Positions 45,117 to 52,804 of a DNA stretch of 64,000 bases are shown one piece after another. Within the stretch, counting starts at the first letter, position 1. Each line of letters begins with the position of its first letter. The notes below the pieces were generated by a model. That model made no database searches. It worked only from the letters and a program-made list of their open reading frames with translations, and was not told the DNA's origin. Source of the stretch: Pelosinus sp. IPA-1. GTDB taxonomy: Bacteria > Bacillota > Negativicutes > DSM-13327. The position numbers were made by a program, and so were the translations under genes. The DNA lies in NCBI RefSeq assembly GCF_030269905.1, contig NZ_BSVC01000001.1, positions 62,001 through 126,000 of the forward strand, written 5' to 3'.

Positions 45117-46167
45117 GATTGTATCCTACGTTTTCTGTGTATACTGTCGGTACCACCGACATGCCAGGTCCCAGATGGACTGAGGCGTCTGGGAGACTAT
45201 CAAACACGATTTTTACGGGAACCCGCTGTACAATTTTTACAAAGTTTCCAGTGGCATTTTCTGCAGGAAACAGGGAAAAACGAGAGCCTGTTCCAGCTTG
45301 TATGCTGTCTACTTTACCGTGCAACTTTAAAGAAGGGAAGGCATCAATCCGAATATCGACAGGTTGTCCAGGTTGCATGTGTTCTAACTGTGTTTCCTTG
45401 AAATTGGCAACAATCCATAAATCCGTTCCTACTAGTGAAGCTAGTTGGCTTCCAGCTTGCACATAATTTCCGACTTCTACGCTGCGGTTTGTAATGCGCC
45501 CATCTATGGGGGCGATAATTTTGGTATTTGCCAAATCATTTTCAGCTTGGGCAAGATCAACTTGAGCTTGCTTAACTTGTGCCTGCAATTGGTCACTTGT
45601 GCCTTTAGCGGATGCGATTACACTAGGTGCTGTATTTGCTGAATGAAGGCTTGCACGCATCTGATCCAAGGTAGAACGGGCTGATTTTTCCGTTGCTACC
45701 GCCTGATCGAGTTGTTGCTGGGAGCAAGCGCCAGCACTAAATAGGCTCTCCATCCGTTGCCGATCGGCAAGTGTTTTTTCCCAAGTTGCCCGTGCAGATG
45801 CTACTTGAGCTTCTGCAGCATCAATTGTAGAGGGAGCGGAAACGGTGGTTGTTTCTAAATTGCTGTTAGAGGTATTCGCTGCTGCCTGAGCAGCGGCTAA
45901 TGCGGCTATGGCTTTGTCACGGCGGACAATATAATCAGTAGGATCGATTTCCAGTAATACATCCCCGGCTTTAACTAATTGATTGTCCTGAACATTTAGG
46001 GTTTTCACATAGCCTTGCACCTTCGGACTTAATACTACTGTACGGCCATTAATGGTGGCGTTATCTGTTGATACCTCACCCCGTTGCGAATAATAATAAG
46101 TACCAGCTCCGGCCAATAAAAGTAAAATCAAGATTGCGATTTTAATAAATTTTGTAGTAAGTTTCAT
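45109..46167 (-). CDS. emrA: HlyD/EmrA-family periplasmic adaptor
   Basis: 352 aa. One N-terminal membrane anchor (about residues 9-26), then a split biotinyl-lipoyl domain (G-Y-V-K-T-L-N-V-Q-D-N-Q-L-V-K-A-G-D and D-G-R-I-T-N-R-S-V-E-V-G), a long coiled coil rich in Ala/Gln between (about 85-215), and a beta-barrel domain. It bridges EmrB to an outer-membrane channel. SD AAAAGGTGAT. Middle gene of marR-emrA-emrB. Confidence 0.93.
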   Translation of the reverse strand: MKLTTKFIKIAILILLLLAGAGTYYYSQRGEVSTDNATINGRTVVLSPKVQGYVKTLNVQDNQLVKAGDVLLEIDPTDYIVRRDKAIAALAAAQAAANTSNSNLETTTVSAPSTIDAAEAQVASARATWEKTLADRQRMESLFSAGACSQQQLDQAVATEKSARSTLDQMRASLHSANTAPSVIASAKGTSDQLQAQVKQAQVDLAQAENDLANTKIIAPIDGRITNRSVEVGNYVQAGSQLASLVGTDLWIVANFKETQLEHMQPGQPVDIRIDAFPSLKLHGKVDSIQAGTGSRFSLFPAENATGNFVKIVQRVPVKIVFDSLPDASVHLGPGMSVVPTVYTENVGYNHE

Positions 46168-46304
46168 AGTATCACCTTTTCCTAAATATTTAGATTCATA
46201 TACTGTAGCAATGAAGAAGGGAAATTCAAAGAGAGAATTTCTAGAGTTGGTAAGTGTTGTTTAATGGAGGTAGGAGTGTTAGAGTAACACAGTTTATAAT
46301 ATAA

Positions 46305-46319
46305 GTTTACTAGGTGAAC
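46305..46319 (-). promoter_or_regulatory. Secondary MarR-like site between marR and emrA
   Basis: GTTTACTAGGTGAAC, an imperfect dyad sharing GTTTACTNGGT with the operator before marR. About 140 nt upstream of emrA. Confidence 0.4.
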
Positions 46320-46332
46320 AATCTGAGAAAAA

Positions 46333-46788
46333 CTATTCTTCTTGTCTGAACTTATCAATGTACTGTTCGACTTCGCTCATGAGATCTTGAAACATAAGCA
46401 GATCTGCTTCTTGTAAGGAATTAAATTTTTTTATAATTCCATGGTCCAGTTCTTTATGAAATTCAGCATGGCTGTAAAAAGCCTTTTGACCTTTTTCAGT
46501 GAGGTTTAATAACACCATTTTTTTATTGTCTTTTGCTTGGTAACGGTAGATTAGCTCTTTTTGTAGGAGTTTACAAATAATTTTAGGGACGGCTCCCTTA
46601 GTGATACCGAGCTTATGGGCAACTTCTGTAACATGAATTCCTGGGTTTCGACCAATAACGTCAATCATGTGAATTTCTGAGGCATACAATACCTCAGTCC
46701 CAAACATTCGCGGCTCTGCCATTAATTCAGAAGATTTATTGATAATTCGTAACATGGTATCAAGTACACACTGACTTTGGTTAGACAT
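46333..46788 (-). CDS. MarR-family transcriptional regulator of the efflux operon
   Basis: 151 aa winged-helix regulator. The DNA-recognition region reads G-I-H-V-T-E-V-A-H-K-L-G-I-T-K-G-A-V-P-K, followed by a wing with D-N-K-K-M-V-L-L-N-L-T-E-K-G. The start at 46788 is chosen because AAGGAAG is 7 nt upstream; the longer frame reads through the operator. First gene of marR-emrA-emrB, presumably autorepressed, with de-repression by drug ligands. Confidence 0.92.
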   Translation of the reverse strand: MSNQSQCVLDTMLRIINKSSELMAEPRMFGTEVLYASEIHMIDVIGRNPGIHVTEVAHKLGITKGAVPKIICKLLQKELIYRYQAKDNKKMVLLNLTEKGQKAFYSHAEFHKELDHGIIKKFNSLQEADLLMFQDLMSEVEQYIDKFRQEE

Positions 46789-46820
46789 TGATTTGCTTCC
46801 TTTTCTATTACGAAATATAA

Positions 46821-46855
46821 GTTTACTTGGTATAGTAGTAGTATACCAAGTAAAC
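46821..46855 (-). promoter_or_regulatory. MarR operator/promoter region
   Basis: Perfect 14-bp inverted repeat GTTTACTTGGTATA (46821-46834) and 46842-46855 with 7-bp spacer, 33 bp upstream of the marR start. Confidence 0.8.
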
Positions 46856-46935
46856 AATTCATGTCAAGGATAAACTTGATCTTTACGTCATACTCGAAAG
46901 ATTCAAATTAATATGAGATTTCTTAAATTGAATTT

Positions 46936-47778
46936 TTAGGGGATATAGATGAATCCTGCGACAGAAGCTCCGCCTTCTTTAAGTAGATATGCTTTGAGAT
47001 TCTGTAAAGCGTTAAATGCCTGTGTAAAGTTTAACCGTAACCAAAAATGAAGGAATGTATGTGTTCCTCCTCCGAAAATAGGGATTCTATTTAGGGTATA
47101 TAATGTAGAATTTACCTTATCTCGCCCAAAGTTCACAGTAAAAGCCGCTCGATATCCAGATTCCTTTACCAATTGAATTACTCTTTGATCATATTCACCA
47201 CCTGGATAAGCTAAATATTCTACTTTTTTGCCCAGCCGCCATTCCAGTGCTTCCTTTGATTTGACTATTTGATTACGAATTTCCTCGTCAGAAGCCTTGG
47301 GGAGTGAAATATGACTAGTAGTATGATCTTCAAAACTGATTCCGTTACCATTCATTTCTTTGATTTGATCCCAGGTTAAGTACTTATTATAATTACCTAC
47401 AAAATCAGTGATCAGAAATATAGTTGCAGGGAAATGATATTTCTGCAAGATGGGATAGGCCACCTGGTAATTATCTTTATAGCCATCATCAAAAGTAATC
47501 AAAACTGGCTTAGGGGGAAGTGGTTTTCCGAATTGCAAATAATCGGCTAGCTGGTCTGGTGAGATCCCAGTGTAACCATTCTGCTGTAAATAATTAATTT
47601 GAGCTTCAAACTCGGTATCACTGAGGGTTAATGCGTTATGGTCTTGATTATTGATTTGATGATAATTTAAGACAGGTACGCCTTGAAAATAATTAAGTGA
47701 GCTATACCCTAACCCAACTATTATACAAAGTAAAATCAAATTTCTATATGAAATAACTTTCTTCATAACTTTATGCAA
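46936..47778 (-). CDS. Polysaccharide deacetylase (NodB homology, CE4)
   Basis: 280 aa. N-terminal signal-anchor (about residues 11-30), then P-V-L-N-Y-H-Q-I, catalytic base motif I-T-F-D-D-G-Y, metal-ligand H-T-T-S-H, and Y-P-G-G-E-Y-D. It resembles PgaB/IcaB- and PdaA-like extracytoplasmic deacetylases acting on N-acetylglucosamine polymers. The start is ambiguous: UUG at 47778 has GAGGAG about 10 nt upstream; an ATG four codons on has none. Confidence 0.9.
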   Translation of the reverse strand: MHKVMKKVISYRNLILLCIIVGLGYSSLNYFQGVPVLNYHQINNQDHNALTLSDTEFEAQINYLQQNGYTGISPDQLADYLQFGKPLPPKPVLITFDDGYKDNYQVAYPILQKYHFPATIFLITDFVGNYNKYLTWDQIKEMNGNGISFEDHTTSHISLPKASDEEIRNQIVKSKEALEWRLGKKVEYLAYPGGEYDQRVIQLVKESGYRAAFTVNFGRDKVNSTLYTLNRIPIFGGGTHTFLHFWLRLNFTQAFNALQNLKAYLLKEGGASVAGFIYIP

Positions 47779-47837
47779 AAAAATACAACTCCTCTTTGGT
47801 TTGATCTAGGCTAGTAACTATTATATATGAATATTTT

Positions 47838-47935
47838 ACTTGTAAAACCATTTTACTTCAAGCTGTAACCTATCCCAATCCTTTATCATCCTAAAAAATG
47901 CAAAGACCCATGGGGGTGGTGTAAGCCACCTTTTT
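47838..47935 (+). other. Intergenic stretch with an orphan plus-strand terminator
   Basis: GGTGG (47915-47919), loop TGTAAG, CCACC (47926-47930), then TTTTT. No plus-strand gene precedes it, since the deacetylase is on the other strand. It could end a short RNA. An 8-codon ATG frame runs into the hairpin but has no SD. Confidence 0.35.
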
Positions 47936-48059
47936 CGATGTAAAGAAAATCCTTTCACATTTAAAAAGATTATATTGGGGCATAATAAGAGCGTTATTAT
48001 GGACTGCAAGTTAAGTAGCAGAATTATCATGTTGGATATTATGTTCAGGAGGTGGAGAA

Positions 48060-48269
48060 ATGTCAACAACCAACTTAATGGCCCCTCATGAGATTTTGAA
48101 ACTACATGAAATTGTTCAGAATGAAGTTACCTGCGCAAGAAAACTTCAGGCTAATATGGATCGGATTCAGGACCAAGAACTAAAAAACTTTATGCAAAAT
48201 TCCTTGCAAGCCAAGCGGGAAACTCTTAGTGAATTTAAAAGTTTATATTATGGGCAGCAATTGCAATAG
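48060..48269 (+). CDS. Small spore-coat-like protein (CotF-related, first gene)
   Basis: 69 aa helical protein. The composition and pattern (L-M-A-P-H-E-I-L-K-L-H-E-I, then D-Q-E-L-K-N-F-M-Q-N-S-L-Q) are those of the small CotF-like coat/ferritin-like proteins of Clostridia and Negativicutes. SD CAGGAGGTGGAG. 10 nt before the second gene, so one operon. A CATAATA element at 47981 might be a sporulation-sigma -10. Confidence 0.7.
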   Translation: MSTTNLMAPHEILKLHEIVQNEVTCARKLQANMDRIQDQELKNFMQNSLQAKRETLSEFKSLYYGQQLQ

Positions 48270-48279
48270 GAGGAGGACG

Positions 48280-48555
48280 ATGGATATCTTTGAAATCGAT
48301 GCCAATGAAGTATTAGCTGAAGAAGAAATAGCCTTTGATATGTTCAAGGACTCCAAATTTGCTGTAAACTCTTTGGCGCAAGCGATTGTAGAAGTGGCAC
48401 ACCCGGAGGTACGTAAAGTATTACTCCGTAAATTAAATGACGCGATAGACCAACATTATCAGTTATCAGACATTCTCACCCGGAAAGAATGGTATCAACC
48501 CTACCTAGCACCTGGGCAACAGATTAGTCAGGATATGCAAATGACTAATCTGTGA
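48280..48555 (+). CDS. CotF-family spore coat protein
   Basis: 91 aa. E-E-I-A-F-D-M-F-K-D-S-K-F-A and the C-terminal half (H-Y-Q-L-S-D-I-L-T-R-K-E-W-Y-Q-P) match the CotF pattern. The start at 48280 has AGGAGGAGG immediately before it; the longer frame overlaps the first gene without SD. Expressed during sporulation by inference. Confidence 0.8.
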   Translation: MDIFEIDANEVLAEEEIAFDMFKDSKFAVNSLAQAIVEVAHPEVRKVLLRKLNDAIDQHYQLSDILTRKEWYQPYLAPGQQISQDMQMTNL

Positions 48556-48607
48556 ATAGCAACATTATAAAAGCCGTCATAGTGACGGCTTTTATAATGT
48601 TGCTATT
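48555..48607. terminator. Bidirectional terminator between convergent spore genes
   Basis: Perfect 25-bp stem (48555-48579 with 48583-48607), 3-nt loop. One of the longest palindromes in the window. Confidence 0.8.
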
Positions 48608-48650
48608 AGTGAAACGTAAGGAGTTGGTATCGTTAGCATTAAATAGATTT

Positions 48651-48893
48651 CTACTCCGCTTTAGTATTTGCAGCTTCCTCGATAGAATTTTGCGCCATTT
48701 GTTCTTCGGCCATTTCAATCATCATTTTGACTTTTTGGCCGCCAATTTTACCACCGATTTTTCCGACTTGACTTGTTGTTAGCTCTTCGTTATGTCCTTG
48801 ATCTAGTGGTATCCCAAGCTCCTTCGCTACCTGGTGCTTATCAGGAAGGGCAGCATTAAGTTCTTGCATAGTATCGATTTTACCTTTTGTCAT
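48651..48893 (-). CDS. Alpha/beta-type small acid-soluble spore protein
   Basis: 80 aa. The C-terminal part T-S-Q-V-G-K-I-G-G-K-I-G-G and the final M-I-E-M-A-E-E-Q-M have the pattern of SASP DNA-binding proteins (G-x-V-G-G-x-x-x-x-x-M-x-x-x-A-E). The N terminus has L-G-I-P-L-D-Q-G-H-N, usual in Negativicute SASPs. The start at 48893 is set by GGAGG 6 nt upstream. It protects spore DNA. Supports a spore-forming host. Confidence 0.85.
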   Translation of the reverse strand: MTKGKIDTMQELNAALPDKHQVAKELGIPLDQGHNEELTTSQVGKIGGKIGGQKVKMMIEMAEEQMAQNSIEEAANTKAE

Positions 48894-49147
48894 AGTCAAC
48901 CTCCATATATAAGGATATTTAAATGTTTCATTAGTTTGTGAGCGTGTTTTTTTGTTCAGATATTTATCTATACCTCCTAATAAAAGTGTGTACAGCTTTT
49001 GGTAAAAATACACCCAATATTAAATGGGATATAGTAGAATGGAGTTCATCATTAATAAAAATGTAGACAAGTGTCTCAAAATTAGATATGCTTATTCAAG
49101 ACATCGGTCTAACTATAACTTTTGATAATATAATATTTATGAGCAGT
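48894..49147. other. Intergenic stretch between the SASP gene and the permease remnant
   Basis: AT-rich, divergent promoter region. TATAAT at 49129-49134 without a good -35. No purine-riboswitch signature found. Confidence 0.4.
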
Positions 49148-49194
49148 GGCGCTCTAAGAAATGAAAGTACTTTCTTTTCTTAGAGCGCCTTTTT
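49148..49194 (+). terminator. Attenuator-like terminator upstream of the permease remnant
   Basis: GGCGCTCTAAGAA (49148-49160) with 49177-49189, then TTTTTATATT. It stands before, not after, the permease frame, so it would attenuate that gene or end a leader RNA. Confidence 0.7.
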
Positions 49195-49281
49195 ATATTA
49201 AAAAGGAAGGTGATTTTATTTAGTAGGTTACAAGAAAGTTGGCTGAATTTTAGATGTAAAATTCAGAATGGGGGATACATC

Positions 49282-49749
49282 ATGGGCATAACAAAAAAAA
49301 ATCATCCTGTGGATGAAAGATTACCTATAAATCAATTATTTTTATATGGCTTACAGCATGTATTGGCTATGTACGCAGGAGCTGTGGCCGTACCTTTAAT
49401 CTTGGCAAATGCTCTAGGATTGGGGAAAGAACAGCTGATTTACTTAATTAACGCAGACTTATTTACCTGTGGGATTGCTATGTTCGGCATGGTAATGGCT
49501 AGTGGTATTAAAACTCTTTCAAAAATCGATTTTGACAACAATCATAATCTGATGGTAGTGGCAGTTAGTGTTGCTGTTGGCTTAATTCCTTTAGCAGTGC
49601 CAAGTATTTATCAGAAATTCCCTGAGGCACTACAAGTTATTTTAAATAGTGGCATTACTGTAGGCAGTGTAGTCGCAATTGTACTAAATGCCATATTAAA
49701 TAAAATCGATACTGTACCGTATGCTACAAATAACAAAAGAGCTAATTAA
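49282..49749 (+). pseudogene. Xanthine/uracil permease with in-frame internal deletion
   Basis: 155 codons instead of about 430-450 for the NCS2 family. Residues 1-62 match the N terminus of xanthine permeases (H-P-V-D-E, Y-G-L-Q-H-V-L-A-M-Y-A-G-A-V-A-V-P, I-N-A-D-L-F-T-C-G-I-A). From M-F-G-M-V-M-A-S-G-I-K-T-L-S-K onward it matches the C-terminal third. About 260-290 codons, including the substrate-binding helices, are missing, yet the frame is kept. The start is the ATG at 49282 (GGGGGA upstream). Not a functional transporter as it stands. Confidence 0.85.
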
Positions 49750-49914
49750 CCGATAGGATGTTTGTCACCTAGTTATATTATATCTATGGCTAGGTGTAAC
49801 TAAATAAAACTAAGATGCTTCTAAATCAGTAGTATGTTAGTGCAAGAATAACTCATGGGTAGGGACAGGTTGATATAAAATGGATTTTTTATTAAGTAAG
49901 AGGGGTGTAATATT

Positions 49915-50466
49915 ATGGAATTAACTAGCCAAACTCGTCTTTATTTTGCCTATGGTTTTAATCTTAACTTGGAAAAAATGAACCAAAAGTGCACAAAGCC
50001 ACGTGTCCTTGGCATTGCTCGCCTCGCTGGGCATAAGATTGGATTTTATGAACACTCTGTTATTTGGGATGGAGCTGTAGAGACCCTTATTCCAGATGCG
50101 CAATCCGAAGTTTGGGGCGTCTTGTATCAACTAGAACCCTACGCTTGGGACCAATTGGACAACTGCGAGGATGCTAGGTTAGATGGTACAGGAGAATATT
50201 TTCATTATCCTGTAGAAGTACTAGATGCACAAAATCAGGTCAGAGAAGCAAGTATGTATAAAAAAGCTAGATTGGGCGAAGCAAAGCTCCCTAGTACGGA
50301 ATATTTAGATTTAATTATTCAAGGCGCAAAAGAACAGGGATTACCAGAAAATTATATTGTAACTTTGCAAAATATTGCTTCTAAACCAGCTTCTTACCCT
50401 GTACCACGGCAGCGCACTCAGAATATGATAACGGTCAGTGAGGGGTGCGAGGGTTGTTTAGAATGA
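49915..50466 (+). CDS. Gamma-glutamylcyclotransferase-like (AIG2/GGCT fold) protein
   Basis: 183 aa. The fold signature Y-F-A-Y-G-F-N-L-N is close to Y-x-Y-G-S-N but with Phe for Ser, followed by A-R-L-A-G-H-K-I-G-F and V-W-G-V-L-Y-Q-L. A candidate catalytic acid is in L-D-N-C-E-D-A. GGCTs release 5-oxoproline from gamma-glutamyl amines. A C-terminal C-E-G-C motif is unusual. ATG with AAGAGGGGTG. Confidence 0.8.
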   Translation: MELTSQTRLYFAYGFNLNLEKMNQKCTKPRVLGIARLAGHKIGFYEHSVIWDGAVETLIPDAQSEVWGVLYQLEPYAWDQLDNCEDARLDGTGEYFHYPVEVLDAQNQVREASMYKKARLGEAKLPSTEYLDLIIQGAKEQGLPENYIVTLQNIASKPASYPVPRQRTQNMITVSEGCEGCLE

Positions 50467-50536
50467 GTAAATATTTATAAAGTTTTGCATACTTATGGGA
50501 GTGAAAATCGTGTAGTTCTGTGGAAAAACATAATCA

Positions 50537-50596
50537 AAATAAACGAAATGATGATATATTTCCTGGAAATATATCATCATTTCGTTTATTTTTGTT
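50537..50596. terminator. Long terminator after the GGCT-like gene
   Basis: About 26-bp nearly perfect stem centred on TTTCCTGGAAA, with TTTATTTTTG on the right arm. Confidence 0.8.
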
Positions 50597-50850
50597 GAAT
50601 TTTCCTAGTATATTTTAAAATTAGGAACAAAGAAGATGGTTGAGTTAGTGTTGTTGTCTCAGTAGCAATAGAAGAAGCAAGTAAGATATCACAATATGAT
50701 AAAAGAAGAAAATACTTTACAAAAATTAAAGGTTGTAAGCAAAGGAGTCTGGACTATATTTACCAAGCATTGCTACCTAAAATAAGATTGTTGATCCTAT
50801 GTATCCTTTTGAGATTGTATTAAAAATTCCTTAAAAAGTTAAATAGTTTT
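50597..50850. other. Intergenic stretch before the pectate lyase gene
   Basis: No gene, repeat or RNA motif seen in this AT-rich sequence. Frames are short and lack SDs. Confidence 0.5.
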
Positions 50851-50867
50851 CTTAAAATATCTAATTA
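50851..50867 (+). promoter_or_regulatory. Candidate YesN operator, site A (pectate lyase)
   Basis: CTTAAAATATCTAATTA, 85 bp before the PL10 start. Matches CTTAAGATGTTTAATTA before the GH28 gene at 13 of 17 positions, all differences being transitions. Confidence 0.4.
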
Positions 50868-50951
50868 ATAAATAATAGAAAGTCTTATAAAATGAGATGT
50901 AGAAGAGGTTTAGTATATGGATATAAAAAATAGTTAAAGGAGGGCTATAAC

Positions 50952-52520
50952 TTGAAAAGAACGAAAATTGTGATAATATCAAGCATGTTTGCTGCACTTA
51001 TATTTACTACACCGATGAAATTTGGTTTTGCGGCAGAGAAGAATCCAGTATTGCCACTGGAACCGCAAGTCAGAATCATCACTATGATTATGGAGGAACC
51101 CAACTTTTCTGATAATGGGGCCTATCATGAGCTGGAGGAGGGTCTTTATACTAAGCCGCTGACGAAAAATAATGTGGTTATGGCCCCACTTAAGGATGTC
51201 ATGGAAACCATTGGTGGAAATTTTGAGTGGTCTGAAAAAGAAAATAAGATTGTTTTAGAATTGAATAATAATAAAGTAATATTATTTGCAGGCCAAAATA
51301 AAGCAATTGTAAATGGCAAGGAGAAAGTTAGTGAAGTTGCTCCTGAAATTATTGAGGGCAGACTGTTTTTACCAGTGAAATTCTCTATGGAAAGCCTAGG
51401 CTGTTTATACAGATGGGATGCAAAACGCACCGTGGTGTATGTGATTGCCAATGTGACGCCAAAAGGGGACAACCTTCCATTAGAACGCGGAGGCAAAATT
51501 ACGATTGCCAATATGGCAGAGCAGCCTAAAGAGTGGTATGGAACGTTGGAGGCTCAAAAAGTTGCAGACGTTATCTTGGGATATCAAAATAGTGATGGCG
51601 GCTGGATCAAATTAGCTCCAAATGTAAACGTCACAAAACCAATCGTGGGCGTGGGTGAGCTTAATGCGGGAACACGTAAGTCTACGATTGATAATGATAC
51701 TACGAGTACGCAGATACGATTGTTAGGCAAAGTTTATTCGGAAACAAAAATTGAAAAATATAAAACAGGCTTTTATAAGGGACTGGATTATCTTCTCAAT
51801 GGGCAACTAGAAAATGGCGGATGGCAGCAATTTTTCCCTGTTGCAACTGGTTACCAGAAGCTGATTACTATCAATGATGATGCCATAACGAACGTTCTTG
51901 AATTGATGCGTGATATTGAAAATAAAGAAGAGGGGCTTGCTTTTGTAGATGAAAGACATATTGCCCAAGGCAAGATTGCTTACAATAAAGGGTTAAATAT
52001 GCTTTTAAATACGCAAATTCGTGTTAATGGTAAGAAAATAGCTTGGTGTCAGCAGTATACTCCCGATACACTGGAGCCTGTTATGGGGAGATCGTTTGAA
52101 CTTGCTTCTGTTAGTAGTCAAGAAAGTGCGAAAGTAGTAAGGTTCTTAATGAGTATTGATAACCCAAGCCTTGAAGTAATTGATGCGATACAGTCAGCTG
52201 TGTTGTGGCTAGATTCTGTTAAAATTAATGGTATTAAAGTGCAGGAGAAAAAGGACCCTACTACGGATTCAGGACTTGATAGAATGATTGTTAATGATCC
52301 AAAGGCGCCTCCTTTATGGACACGCTTTTATGAAATTGAGAGCAATAAACCCCTATTTGCTAATCGTGATAGTTCAAAGAAATATAGCTATTGGGAAGTA
52401 AGCACGGAAAGAAGGACGAAATACAATTGGTTTAGCAAAGAGCCATTGAAATTATTAACTGAGGACTACCCTAAATGGCAGAAAAAATGGGCACCGGAAA
52501 ATAATGTGTTATTGAAGTAA
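50952..52520 (+). CDS. Secreted pectate lyase, family PL10, with N-terminal copper-amine-oxidase-like (stalk) domain
   Basis: 522 aa. Signal peptide at residues 1-28 (ending F-G-F-A-A). Residues about 55-155 are a copper amine oxidase N-terminal-like domain (V-V-M-A-P-L-K-D-V-M-E; G-R-L-F-L-P-V-K-F), common in Firmicute cell-surface proteins. The PL10 catalytic domain (about 185-515) shows Y-Q-N-S-D-G-G-W, N-D-D-A-I-T-N-V-L, G-G-W-Q-Q-F-F-P, W-C-Q-Q-Y and W-T-R-F-Y-E. It cleaves polygalacturonate by beta-elimination using Ca2+. UUG start behind AAAGGAGGG. Confidence 0.93.
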   Translation: MKRTKIVIISSMFAALIFTTPMKFGFAAEKNPVLPLEPQVRIITMIMEEPNFSDNGAYHELEEGLYTKPLTKNNVVMAPLKDVMETIGGNFEWSEKENKIVLELNNNKVILFAGQNKAIVNGKEKVSEVAPEIIEGRLFLPVKFSMESLGCLYRWDAKRTVVYVIANVTPKGDNLPLERGGKITIANMAEQPKEWYGTLEAQKVADVILGYQNSDGGWIKLAPNVNVTKPIVGVGELNAGTRKSTIDNDTTSTQIRLLGKVYSETKIEKYKTGFYKGLDYLLNGQLENGGWQQFFPVATGYQKLITINDDAITNVLELMRDIENKEEGLAFVDERHIAQGKIAYNKGLNMLLNTQIRVNGKKIAWCQQYTPDTLEPVMGRSFELASVSSQESAKVVRFLMSIDNPSLEVIDAIQSAVLWLDSVKINGIKVQEKKDPTTDSGLDRMIVNDPKAPPLWTRFYEIESNKPLFANRDSSKKYSYWEVSTERRTKYNWFSKEPLKLLTEDYPKWQKKWAPENNVLLK

Positions 52521-52564
52521 AAGTCATATTTTGTTTAATATTCAATCGGAAGTTCTAGGTGGCT

Positions 52565-52600
52565 AGGCTCAACAAGCAGAGGAATACTGCGGTTGAGCCT
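52565..52600. repeat. Hairpin repeat, copy A
   Basis: AGGCTCAAC (52565-52573) pairs with GTTGAGCCT (52592-52600). The inner part AAGCAG-N7-CTGC is also paired. A related hairpin is at 59301. It may act as terminator of the pectate lyase gene. The rest of 52601-52790 holds nothing recognised. Confidence 0.55.
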
Positions 52601-52804
52601 ATTAGCTATCTATTATCATTGAACCAATCCTTCACTTATAGCAGGTATTTATCGAAATAAGCAGAATATGGGTTAAGGCGCAAATATTGTAAACCAAATT
52701 TATCCCTTACGATTTTTCAATGAATTCATACTATTCTTAGTTCATTATTAGTAATTGGCGCAATCATGATCATTCTAAATATGCAGTAATAAAGGAGGGA
52801 CGAC

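Noticed and set aside
49030-49195. Purine riboswitch before the permease remnant
   Set aside because: A terminator is present, but the conserved three-way-junction and loop-loop sequences of the purine class are missing.
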